Shown here: positions 12,969-24,300 of the stretch, in pieces
How positions within the stretch are numbered: the stretch's first letter is position 1
Layout: the number at the start of each line of letters is the position of its first letter
Source: Blastomussa wellsi
Lineage: Eukaryota > Cnidaria > Anthozoa > Scleractinia > Plerogyridae
Length of the DNA: 64,000 nucleotides
Reading direction: 5' to 3'
Assembly (NCBI GenBank): GCA_947652115.1
Contig: OX393573.1
Span: forward strand, 3,422,498 to 3,486,497
Position numbers and translations under genes: made by a program
Notes under the pieces: model-generated
The model's database searches: none
What the model was told of the DNA's origin: nothing
What the model saw: only the letters and a program-made list of their open reading frames with translations

Positions 12969-13154
12969 GAAGATGTGAAATATTCCATCGCTCTGAAAGT
13001 GAAACTGCGAAGTGAAACTGTTTCTCTTTACTGTTTAATGTTTGTACTACTAATCTTGTTAAAAGGCAAATGTTCAATTACCCGTGTGACATTGCAACTG
13101 CCTTTTTAAAAACGGTTAATTTGATTAGACTCCCCTTGTCTGAGATTCTAGCCA

Positions 13155-13250
13155 ATCAGCTCGTGTGTCTCCAAAGCCACTTGTTTCTCGTGTCCCGGCC
13201 CAGCCGGCTAAGAGGGACAAGTGGTTCTGGGGATGAGAATGATAGACACG
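13155..13250 (+). repeat. Single copy of the 'CCACTTGT...AGCCGGCTAAGAGGGACAAG' repeat
   Basis: 'aagccacttg', 'cccagccggctaagagggac' and 'ctggggatgagaat' recur in both arms of the palindrome at 38528-38796. A diverged relative is at 22685-22765. It is a short inverted-repeat element of its own. Confidence 0.55.
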
Positions 13251-14192
13251 GCGGGAAAACGCACCGCGCACTCACACGACGTCACGTCACGAGGTTTAAT
13301 TTATTTGTTCGAGGTGGTCATCGTCAGCATGGGAGGCCATGATACATCGATGTCACAATTTTAGTCCAAACGTGCGAACTTACGAGCTAATAGAAAAAAT
13401 TAAAAGTAAAATTATGAAGCTGGAAATTTAGAGGTAAATAAAGATACAACAATCTAACTCAAGTATAAATCTTAACCTTACTTTCAGGGGTTTCCTTAAA
13501 AATTGCCAAAATGTTCACATTCTCTCGTTTTTCCGCAGTGCCAGAATGATGTCACTTGGTGTTAAACAAAAAGACGTAGTACCCAGGCGCATCCTCAATC
13601 GTTTTCGGCAGAGGTTGAGAACGAATTATGAAGCGCGCAAACATCTTCCCAAGTTCCTTGCGCGCGTGACTTTGAGGCGCCTGGGAACGAGGCAGCCGTC
13701 GAAATACAAGGCGAGAGACCACGCTTGGAGCTACACAATTTGCCGGACTCTTGGTTTGACCCTGGATTCGTAGCAAATATAGAAGGTTTTGATGAGAGAA
13801 CAAGGGCAGGGAGGGGTGAGGACCAACACTGTCCCCTTCACCCATAGGGCACTTTTTCCCTCTCTCCGCTAGCCTCTGAATCCAAGATGGAGCTTGCCGT
13901 ACCAGAATGGGCCCAACCGCTAAAATTCCCTGCATTACCTGCTGTATCGATAGCATTAATACGTTGCAATAACGATTTCCTTCCCTTTTCATTCTCTTGG
14001 AGACACTTTGTTAACGATATTCACAGTACAATCCGCGTTGATTGCCGGCAAAGCCTGGGAACTGGTAACAACGAATACCATATTAGGAAAAGTGTGCGAA
14101 AATTTTTTACCCCTCCCTCTAATCCTGCAGTTTCCTTGCAGCAGTTTTCAAGACTTTCGTGTTGTTTTTGGTTGTGTTGGTGACTTTCAAAG

Positions 14193-17100
14193 ATGTCTGG
14201 GGATTTAAGTGCACTCGTAGCTCGTCTAGAGGCAGTTACGGCTCGTTTGGAGTCCGCAGCCGACAGAGCTAGCGGCGGCGAACAAGCAGGTCTGAATATT
14301 TTTGCGCAGAAAACAGAGCGTGATATTCACTGGTATTCACTTTCTGGACGCTTATATTTAATAGTTCAGATCGACTGTATTTACCTGATTTTGTTTTTGA
14401 ATTGCAGATGTTGGAGCTCTGGTTCAAGCCTATGACGAGGTACTCGAAAGAATTATTTTATTTTGACAGAGTACGATCGTGTTAAGCTTATGTCACCTTC
14501 AGCTTTTAAAATGACAATACTTTTAAGTTACTAATCACGTTGCTTTTGTTCTCGATCCGCAGGTCCTAAATGGAAATGTGACCGAATTTTATAAGCTTTC
14601 AAGTAAAATTGGTGGCGATGTGGACACTCAGGTATTACAAAGATGTATTTCCTATATTCTCACTTCTTGATAAAAAAGTGTTCAATATACATTGTAGTCC
14701 CAGCAGGTTTTTAGCCCATCCCAACAATCAATGCAGAGCGTGTAGCTTTTGCAGAACATATATTCACCAAAGAGGGTCATTCTATTATATATCCCCTACC
14801 CTTTTCCCAAACCCAAATCTAGACCGACATTTTTCGTAAGTCATTTGTTGAGGGGCTTGCTCCATCCATTAGCAAGTCTGTTTTAGATCCTAGTGGGCCA
14901 TCACACTTATTCACCTACCAATGTTAAGTCACAAGGGGGAGGGGGGTGGGGGTGGGGTGGAGTGGAGGCTGGGTATAGGTGTCTTATAGTGCGGACTTTT
15001 GACCACCCCCATCTAATCTCCAATCTTTCAAGCACTGAAGAAAACTGACGGATCAAATAATGAAGACAGCATCTCAACCTTCTTTCTGGCAACATTTTAT
15101 TGATGTTTAGTGACTCTCTTGGCCATCCACAAATGCCCTGGGTTAGGGCATTACTAAACACCGGAATGGAGCTGAATGGACCGTAATGAGGTGGAATGGA
15201 CCGAAATAAACCGGAATGGGCGAGAATAACACCAGAACGTACCGGAATGACACTGGAATGGACCTGAATGACACTGGGATGAAAAGAAATGGACTTCAAA
15301 TGCCTGTCGTGTTTTATGACAATATAATACATGGCTTAGGCTTCTGTTTTTTTTAATTCAAGAGGGATAACAGTTGCTGTTACAAAGACGTTTCTGATTA
15401 TTTTACACTCTCTGACTACCTTCCCCCTCCCGTGCATCCATTCTGTTCAGATACCAACAACCTCAGTAAGGGGGGAGGGGTCGTACGTATGTTGAACTTG
15501 TGGCGAAATACTAATAGTATACAGTACTATTGAAAGTGATTTACTGAGATCAGTGTCCTATTCTGTCCAATTCCAGCTAATTCCGGTGTCATTCCAGTCA
15601 ATTTCTGTTCATCCCGGTGCATTCCGATATCATTCCGGTCCATTCCAGTTTATTCCGGTCCATTCCTGTTCATTCCGGTGCCATTCCAGGGCATTGTGAC
15701 TCATTCTGGTGTCATTCCGGTTCATTTTGGTGTCATTCTGGTCTATTCCATTATAACACAGTCAGGCTAGGATAGGGTTTTAAATTGCAACCTGTATGTT
15801 TCTGCTATAGGTGAAGTTGGTTAAGAAAGCCTTTGATGCACAAAGAGAAGTCATAGTACTTGCTTCAAAGAATCAGAAGCCAAGTAATGTAAGTGCACCA
15901 ATATCTACACTCAGGCGTTTCATTAAGTTTTTGTGCAGGAGGTCAGTAGAGTTTTTCATCCGGGCATTTTTAGTTTTTCTGATAAAAGAAAGTAAGTAAG
16001 GAAGACAAAAACAACCGGGCAAATTCAAAGCTGGTCAATTTGCCCGGTGCCATGTCCTCAATGAACCCCCTGTACACTGTGTGTTTTGTATATCGCAGGT
16101 ACGTAAAGTAAAGATGACAGATAACAATATGGCAATATGGGCAACGTGACAGTTTGTGTAATAATAATGCCCGATATCTGGCTATTATTGCATCTCATGT
16201 TATTTACATTTAAGTGTATGTCTTACCTTCTTATTTCAACTGGCAGGATCAAGAATTAAAGAAGCTGTTTAAGCCACTCTCTGATGCTATATCTGAAGTG
16301 CAGGTACAATTAAATAAATGTGTTTTGTTTTATTGATGCTGTTACAGGTGTTTGTGTTACCATGTGCAGGGTAACATCGTTGCGACGTTTTGAAGTAGGT
16401 GGCATTTTCAGAAGTACGTGGCTGATTATGCTTAGACTAAAGAATAAGTTGAAAAGTATAGCAGACTAGCCGGCCAAAATAACAAATGACGATTTTGACA
16501 GGCAGCTACATTGTGCTATTGACAACAACGCTGATTGTCAATGTCTAATTGTTAATCCAGAGATTCAAATAATTTAATAATTTGGTAATTTGTTGTTGCT
16601 GCGGAGCGAGCGCAGTGAGCGGAGCAGCAATTCATAATAATAAAAAAGGTAGAAAAAAATTGAGATTTTGCCGTGGTTTATAGCCTCACTTTCAGCGGAC
16701 CACAATGCTTTGCACTGTGGTAGAGCCTCGTTTTCAACGGACCAGAATGCACTGCTGCAGTAGAGCCTCGCTTTCAGCAGACCAGAGTGCACTGCGCATT
16801 GGTAGGGCCTCGATTTGAAACAATGTGACCTTGCTTTTCGAGTCTCGACGCCACACATTGCTAATAGTACTGTCGTCTGTCATTACCAACGCTAAAAAAT
16901 AACTTTGGCGGTTGGTGTCTGTTATAACTATGGCGGCTTGGATCTCTGGCGGACGGGCATGTCTTGCAAGAAAGAAAAAACTTTACTAATATTCTATTTT
17001 CGTAAAGTGAGGTGCGTGATTGCAGAAAAATTAATTCAGTCATGAAAGAACGAGGTATGAGATCAATGTGTTTCATTGTTATTAATGAGATGTAAATAGG

Positions 17101-20100
17101 CATTGAAGACATTGAATTTTCTGCAATCACGCTCCTTGGTGCGAACTTTGCATCTCGGCGATTTTGACAAGCCTTTCATGTGTTCGCACTCATGCACGTA
17201 TTTGCACAACATTCAATAATTTTTAAAATTTGCCTCGGTGGTTTGTCATTTTCACCTGAGCAGCTAATTTTTTAAAATTTGCTTTGGATGTTTGTTGTTT
17301 TACACTTAAGCAGCAGCTGCCATGTGTTTCTTGCTGAATAATTTGTGCATTGGTTTATTCACACCTTGGTGACTTTGACACGCTCTTGTGTATCAGTTAA
17401 TGAACAATGACCACTACTGCATAAGATCTATACAATCCTTCTCCAATTTCCAAACTACATACACATTTCCGCAGCACTTCCGGCTACACTAGTTTTAATG
17501 ATAATTATCTCATTTTGACTATCTCGAAGTTATTTTTACAAGTTACTGACTGACATACATGTATACCTGTTAACTCCTTGAACCAAAGTGGCGCATAAGG
17601 CCTCAACTTGCATGTATGTTTGATGACTAATTTAGTGTTGCATGACTTGTGAATGTAATGTAAAAGACCTATTGAGTATGCATATAAAGTGCATTTTGCA
17701 TTGATTTGTGACAGACTTATCGTGAAAAGAATCGCGGTAGTAAGCTGTTTAACAACCTGTCAGCTGTGAGCGAAGCCATTCCTGCTCTCGGCTGGGTTTC
17801 AGTGGTAAGTCTCGTGAAGAGATCTTTCAGTACAAAGTCGGGGACTTTTGCTTTATTTATTCCCTTGTGTATTATGCACCCAAGTGAATTGCTGAGTTAT
17901 GAAAGCATGTAGAAAATTTTGAGAACATGAAGGAAGTGCATTTAGATGAGCACAAGGTGTAACCAAGTGTTTCTCAGAGACAGTGAGCAGCCCCTCTTTT
18001 TCTTAGTTCATGTGTGTTTTATATAAAGGAGCTACGTCATCATTCGTACGATTTTGAAAAATGTAGGCTAAATTTTTCAAAATTGTCATTTCGAATCTGT
18101 TTCAATTTTCCCCGTCCTCAGCATCATTGTTTCTTTTTGGTTTTCTTTCACTCCTTTATTGTTTTTCTTCCTTAGCAAACTACATGTATTATTTTTAGGT
18201 TTCCTAAATTTTAAGGGTCATTCACGTTGTCAAGAAATAACTCAAAATGTCATGACGTAGCTCCTTTAAAGAGTTGCACTGAATTTGGGTGCGAGAAAAT
18301 GAGATGTGCTGCAGTTCTTGAGTATTCTAATTGAAACCTTCTTTAACCGTGGTAAATTATCTTGAACTGTGATAGACTGTGTTGCAGCCATACTGCACGT
18401 CATGTAGTTTAATCCACAATGTGTGCACAATTTTGTAATTTTATTGGTGTCAATAATATTTGGCAGAGTCCTACTCCAGCACCCTATGTAAAAGAGATGT
18501 TTGAGGCAGCTCAGTTCTACATGAACCGAGTCCTGAAGGACTTCAAAGAAAAGTAAGTGGGTGGCCCTTTATAACAGAAATTTAAAGTTGTTCCTCAGAA
18601 ATAAAAGTTGTTGAATTATTTTTTTTTCTCTCCCTGGATGTTCCCTTACAATAATTGCTTCCAAAAATACAATAAAAAAACATAGGTCATTGTGTTTGAA
18701 AAAGATTATAATCATGGGCCATTCTTAACCAATTTATACCTGTAACAGTCAGGTGGCGGTATTTGATGTGATACATTTTGCAGCAGCATTTGTTGCTCAT
18801 TTTGGAGAATCTACAGTGCTAAACTGTAAACAGTTCAAATGTCAAAGTTTTCAACAACTGTGCACAACATTGGTATCATCCGACAATGTCATTTGCGTTT
18901 CTATATATTGTTTTACCATAAATATCGGCCAATGAGTGTGCGAGAATTTCTACAGTTTGATAAAATCTCTGACATTTGTCAAGTGTTCATGGTCATGCTG
19001 GTCAAAATAATGTAACTTTGCTCTCTGAACCTCCGTAGCCCTAAAATGGCTAGTGAAAGCCCAAAACCTACAAACCAAAACAAAGTTTATGTTGTTATTA
19101 CTTTGTGGTTAGTTGGCTAGGTCTCTTAGTCTCAAGTTTTAGAATTTCTTTAAGCATTCTTAAAGAGCCTGGCCCACCCACTTTGCATCACGCGCCTCTA
19201 TTATTGTTATTGTTATCACAAAAAGCGATTGTACAAAAAATAACGAACCCCAAAGAAAGAAAAATTAGCGAGGAGTATATTTTTGTAAAGATGTCGCCTG
19301 CTTGAAGCATGCAACGTCGCTGGAAACAGATAAAATATGTCGTTCGCAAACATGGTGGTTTGACTCGCGATGCATAATGGGTGGGTCAGATTCTTTAATT
19401 GGGTAACGGTAATCATTTTGTATTTGTTAACTTGCCAGGGATCAGACACATGTTGAATGGGTGAAATCTCTCAAAGCTGCCCTTACTGACCTTCAGGCAT
19501 ATGTCAAGGCAAATCACACAACCGGCCTAGTATGGAGTAAAACTGTGAGTCAAATAAACTGTTATTAATAACAATAAGATGTTGTTGTTGTTGTGACAAG
19601 CCCATCTATGTACAGTACATCTTGCGTAGATGTACAGTTTTTAAAGTGCCGAGTACGAGGTAAAACAAAAACTAGCATTTAATGGTAGTTTGTTTTGACT
19701 GTTTACTGTAAATGTCCATGTATAAGCCGCACTTTTTTTCACAAAATTGAAGCCAAAAATCTAGGGTGCGGCTTATCCACGGATACATGTATCTGTGTTT
19801 GGAGTTCTCAAAAACCTAATTAATATTCATGAAACTTCTTAAGATGTCAAGAAATAAACGTAAAAGAAACTGGGAGCGTGTTGCTGTTGTTCATTGACTT
19901 TTTCATGAGTGGTGGCTCCTAAAGGAGCTGTTTGTGTCTTTGAGTGTTTGTTGGCAAATGTTGCTCTCCAAGAGTTCTTTCAAGCGATTAATTTTCACTT
20001 TATTCGAACAACAAAACACCAGCCAACAAGGAATCTCCATTCCCCCACACAGCTGTTTGCGGTGACGTCTGTGGCCCGTCACTTCCACGCAATATCTTTC

Positions 20101-21347
20101 CCGCCACGTGCGATAAAATACCACAAAATTCGAGAGTGCTCGCAAGGTAAATGGTCGACTGTTTTGTTGTTTTTGACCATCTTCATGGTATATTTGTCAA
20201 CTGCATTATCAAGTTCTTGTTCAGCATGGAGGTTTTTCGCCTATTGCGGGTTTTCAAACTGTAGATGTGTTATCCCAGACATGTTATCCCAGCTGAGTCA
20301 AACGTAAATTTCTGGCCCAGACTCCTCCCCACATTTAAAGCTTGGCTACTAAGCACTCGTTCCTTTTGTTTCAATGGCGAAGGAATTTCAACTTTATGGC
20401 GTGTTTCGAACTGATAATCTTGAATAATCGGATCATAAATTCAAACGAAAAAGAAGGTATGAGCAAATGAAATTTCACTTTCTTTAGACTTGATAAATGT
20501 GAAAGGTGGCAACAACTTCTATGTCGTTGTTTCGAAACCTTGATTCTTTGTCCTTGTTTGTTTATGGTAATATGTACAACTCTATTGAAACTTCAAGCTT
20601 TATTGTTTTTTTTTTCCAAAATCAGCGCTTCCAAATTGGGGATGCGGCTTATACACGTATGTTTACGGTACTTTTAGAAAATTAATGTTCAGAAACAAAT
20701 ATTATTGTAAAGAGAGAAAAATCCAACTTTTTGGCACTCAAAAATTCACCTCCTCCACTCAAACATGGTTCCAGTTTCTGTGGGGACTATGCCAAGTTGT
20801 GACACAGAAACAATTATGATACATGTAGAAGCAGTTGCTGTTGGTTAATTAGGTGGATCTGTGGATATTTAGAATTCCAGCTCATTGTTGGGTGAAATTC
20901 CTTCTCGGCCCTGGTAGCCACAGTAACTGTTGGAGTGAGAGGTTGTATCTACTAACCGTTTGATTGATTGATTGATTGATTTAATAGGGAGCTGTGGCCA
21001 AGGCAGGAGCTGGACCGGCTGTACCCCCACCTCCAAAGCCAGCACCACCACCCCCTCCCCCAGTGCAATTGCCTGCACCGGGCCTGGATGCCCAGCAAGG
21101 AGCTGCAAATGCTTTATTTAGTGAAATCAACAAAGCAGGCACAAACATAGCTTCAGGTATAATAAGTTATTATTTTTTCTCAAGTATGTGCATTATAAAG
21201 TGCAGTCGACCATTGACTCCTGCTGACAGTTCACATGGGAATGAAAGCCTGAGTAAGTTTAGAATTAACAGTTAACTGAATTACAGCTTTTGCAGCCAAA
21301 GTAAGTATGCCTGTCAGTTGAACAAGGCATGACAGAAATTTGGGGAC

Positions 21348-21384
<37 letters not shown>

Positions 21385-24300
21385 CTTTTATTTAGACACG
21401 ATGGGGATTTAAGCTTAGCAGCTTGTGGGGTCGTGTATAAGTAATTATAAAAAAAAATAAAAGTATATTTACATAAATAATAATTATAAAATAAACCTAA
21501 ACACTATAAGTACCTAACTAATTAACGAGCGAATTAACTAACAACTAACTAATGGCTAATTAATAAACAAATTGTTAAATGTTTAAAAAGGCCTTGAAGG
21601 GAGTTATGATGTCAAAGTACAATTTCTGCCAAATTGAAAAATTTTACGTGACTCACAAAATTTGCCTCTTCTGAAAAAATGAGGTATGTCTTTTTTGTCA
21701 CTGTAAGTTAATGCTGCCCTTTTGGCATAGGGTTGCGAAAGGTTCGGGATGACCAGAAGACTCATAAGAATAAAGACTTGAGAAAAACAGGTCCGGTTTC
21801 TGACAAACCAAAACCTGCTGCTGGAGGTGTACCGAAAGCTGCTGCTGCATCTGCCAAGAAACCACCAGTGTTTGAACTGCAGGGCAAGAAGTGGATTGTG
21901 GTAATTATTACATTGTAATTGTAGTGTAACATGATTTTTCGATTAGAAAAACCTGCCCTGTATTTAAAACTCAGCCTTAATCAGGGTTGTCAATAAGCGC
22001 CAGCGACCGGCAATATCGCCGGCTACTTAAACGTTTTCGCCAGCTACAATTTGGTGGAGATAAGCAGGAAAAAAGCCGTCATTACAAAAGAGCTTAAAAA
22101 GGGCCCTCAAAATATCTCCGCATACTTCAAATCTTATTGACAACCCTGCTTAATGACCCGGCGATGTTCAGGGCCCAGAGTTATTAAATGGATATTTTTC
22201 TTTAAAAAGTTTTGAAAGCCTTGTTTTTACAAATTTTATGTAGTCTACTGAATTAAAAGTTTAGCAAAAGCATTTACCAAGTGCACATCAAAATGTCACC
22301 CACTTTTTTTGCTAGTCAAAACTTTAAAGGGAACATAATTAACCATTGCAAATGCTAAACTTTGTGGCTTTTTTAATATGAGATAGGAAAAACGACTGAT
22401 TGAACTGGTTGAATGTGGTTGCATCTCAAATGAAAGAGGGTGCCAAAAAACAACGGACTATACCTTACAAAGCTCATTGTCGTCTCCATAGTCCTTCTCA
22501 TTTCCCTTAAAAGCCAGCAGGGCCTTGGCATTAGAATTGTTTTATTGGCTGGTTGAGAGCAAAGAAATTTTAAATGGAAGTCGAGATGCTTTCCTGGCCA
22601 CCATATTGCAGCACACAACATGTAGAAACATCAATACTACATACATGAAATCTAGATGTCCTAGAATCTGGGACTGGAAATTCTGTCCCCAGAGGCCTTT
22701 GCTTCTCTTGCCAAGGCCCCATCGGCTAAGAGAAAAAAAAAGGGCTGTTGGGATGAGAATGTACAAAGTTCTCTTGAATTTAAGATTTTCAAAAGCGCAC
22801 TATGTCTGCGTTTAACTCTAATAACACTCAAATTTGGCAAGTCTACTCAGTGTTCAACTGCTCTTTCTGGTGACAGGCTTAGGTTCTGGTGACAGGCTCA
22901 GTTGGTTTGAAATATTCTCTCCCTGTACCTGCTCATTTAGAACATGGTGGCTAATAATTTATGGCAGAGAAATGAAATGCCATAATTGAAAAACTGGCTA
23001 GGTTATATTGTAGCAGGGTTGTCAGTAGGTTTTTGAGTGGCAGGTTCCATCCAAAAAGTAGGCGGCTATTTTCATATTATTTCTCCGATATCTTGCTTAG
23101 AACTGACCTACTAACATTTGGAGTTGCCAGCGCAGTATTCGGAATAGCTGGTGAAATGCGCCGGTTGCCGGCTTATTTTGACAACCCTGTTGTAGATAGA
23201 GATTTTGTTGCTTCTGTGTGTCACACTAACTCCAGTGTGGGCAGCAAGTAATAAGGTAAGTTAATATCATTATAATTGGTTTTTTTAATATTATGGCAGG
23301 AGTACCAAGAAAACAATAGAAACATTGTGATCGCTGAGCCAGAAACGTCTCAGACAATTTATGTTTATAGCTGCAAAAACAGTACCATTCAAGTCAAGGG
23401 AAAAATCAATTCCATGGTAGTAGGTAAGTTTTTTATACTGTTTTTCACAAACATTTGACTACCTGAATAATCATAAAAGTGTAAAGCAATTACTGTTAGA
23501 TATTTAAGCTGCAGAGGACTTTTTCTGTGTTCATGTATCCTTGTGTAAACACGAGGGGGTTGGGAGAATTTAAGTCGGATTTGCAAACCCGAGAAACAGG
23601 CAAGGGTTTGCATAACTTTCAGGAATTCTCCCATTCCTCTTAGTGTTTAGATGAGGCCTACCCGAAAAAAGTCATCTCACTATTGGCATTATAAAAATGT
23701 TTCTCAAAATTATGTACATATCTAAAATGTCATAATCATGTTTTTTTAACACGCCTCTCTGTCGACCAGTGAGAGTATATGTAATATGTGAGCTATATTG
23801 TATTTTTTAATTGGTTCATGTTTTGCAAACTGTCATTTTATGATGCACCAGGAAAGTTGGAGAGCATGAAAGAGGCTTAAAAGTTTTTCAAGGCAATAGC
23901 GGAGAGGGGCGCTTGAATCTCAAGTGAACTCTAAACTTCCTGCATACACCCTAACTTGGAAGTGCAAGGCTAAAAGCGTAAACCAGTAATAGATAACTGA
24001 AGTGGTAAGAACGTCAGTGACACACTCGTCGACTTTTTCCTTGTGTGCCACCTTTTTGTTATCACTTTGTGGCGTTGTCAGTAATCTATAACTGAACAGA
24101 CGCACGCCAACATGGAAGTCTATTTGTTGAATGGTAGCTTCGGTGAGGCTTAAAGGATGTGTTGCAACATGATTTGAACTCGATGTGATCTATCTACTTT
24201 TATCAGATGGTTGCAAGAAAACAGCAGTGGTCCTAAAAGGAGCCATTGGCACAGTTGAGTTTATCAACTGCCAGAGCATGCAGTGTCAGGTAGGATTTAG

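Noticed and set aside
13552..13992. Minus-strand 146-codon frame upstream of CAP
   Set aside because: No domain; it overlaps short inverted repeats and the CAP promoter area.
14907..15332. Minus-strand 141-codon frame
   Set aside because: Produced by the minisatellite (repeated [16 protein letters not shown] peptides) and a C-rich tract.
20950..20985. Repeated 'gattgattgatt' as a CRISPR-like or regulatory array
   Set aside because: Simple repeat in the polypyrimidine/branch area before CAP exon 9; no spacers, eukaryotic context.
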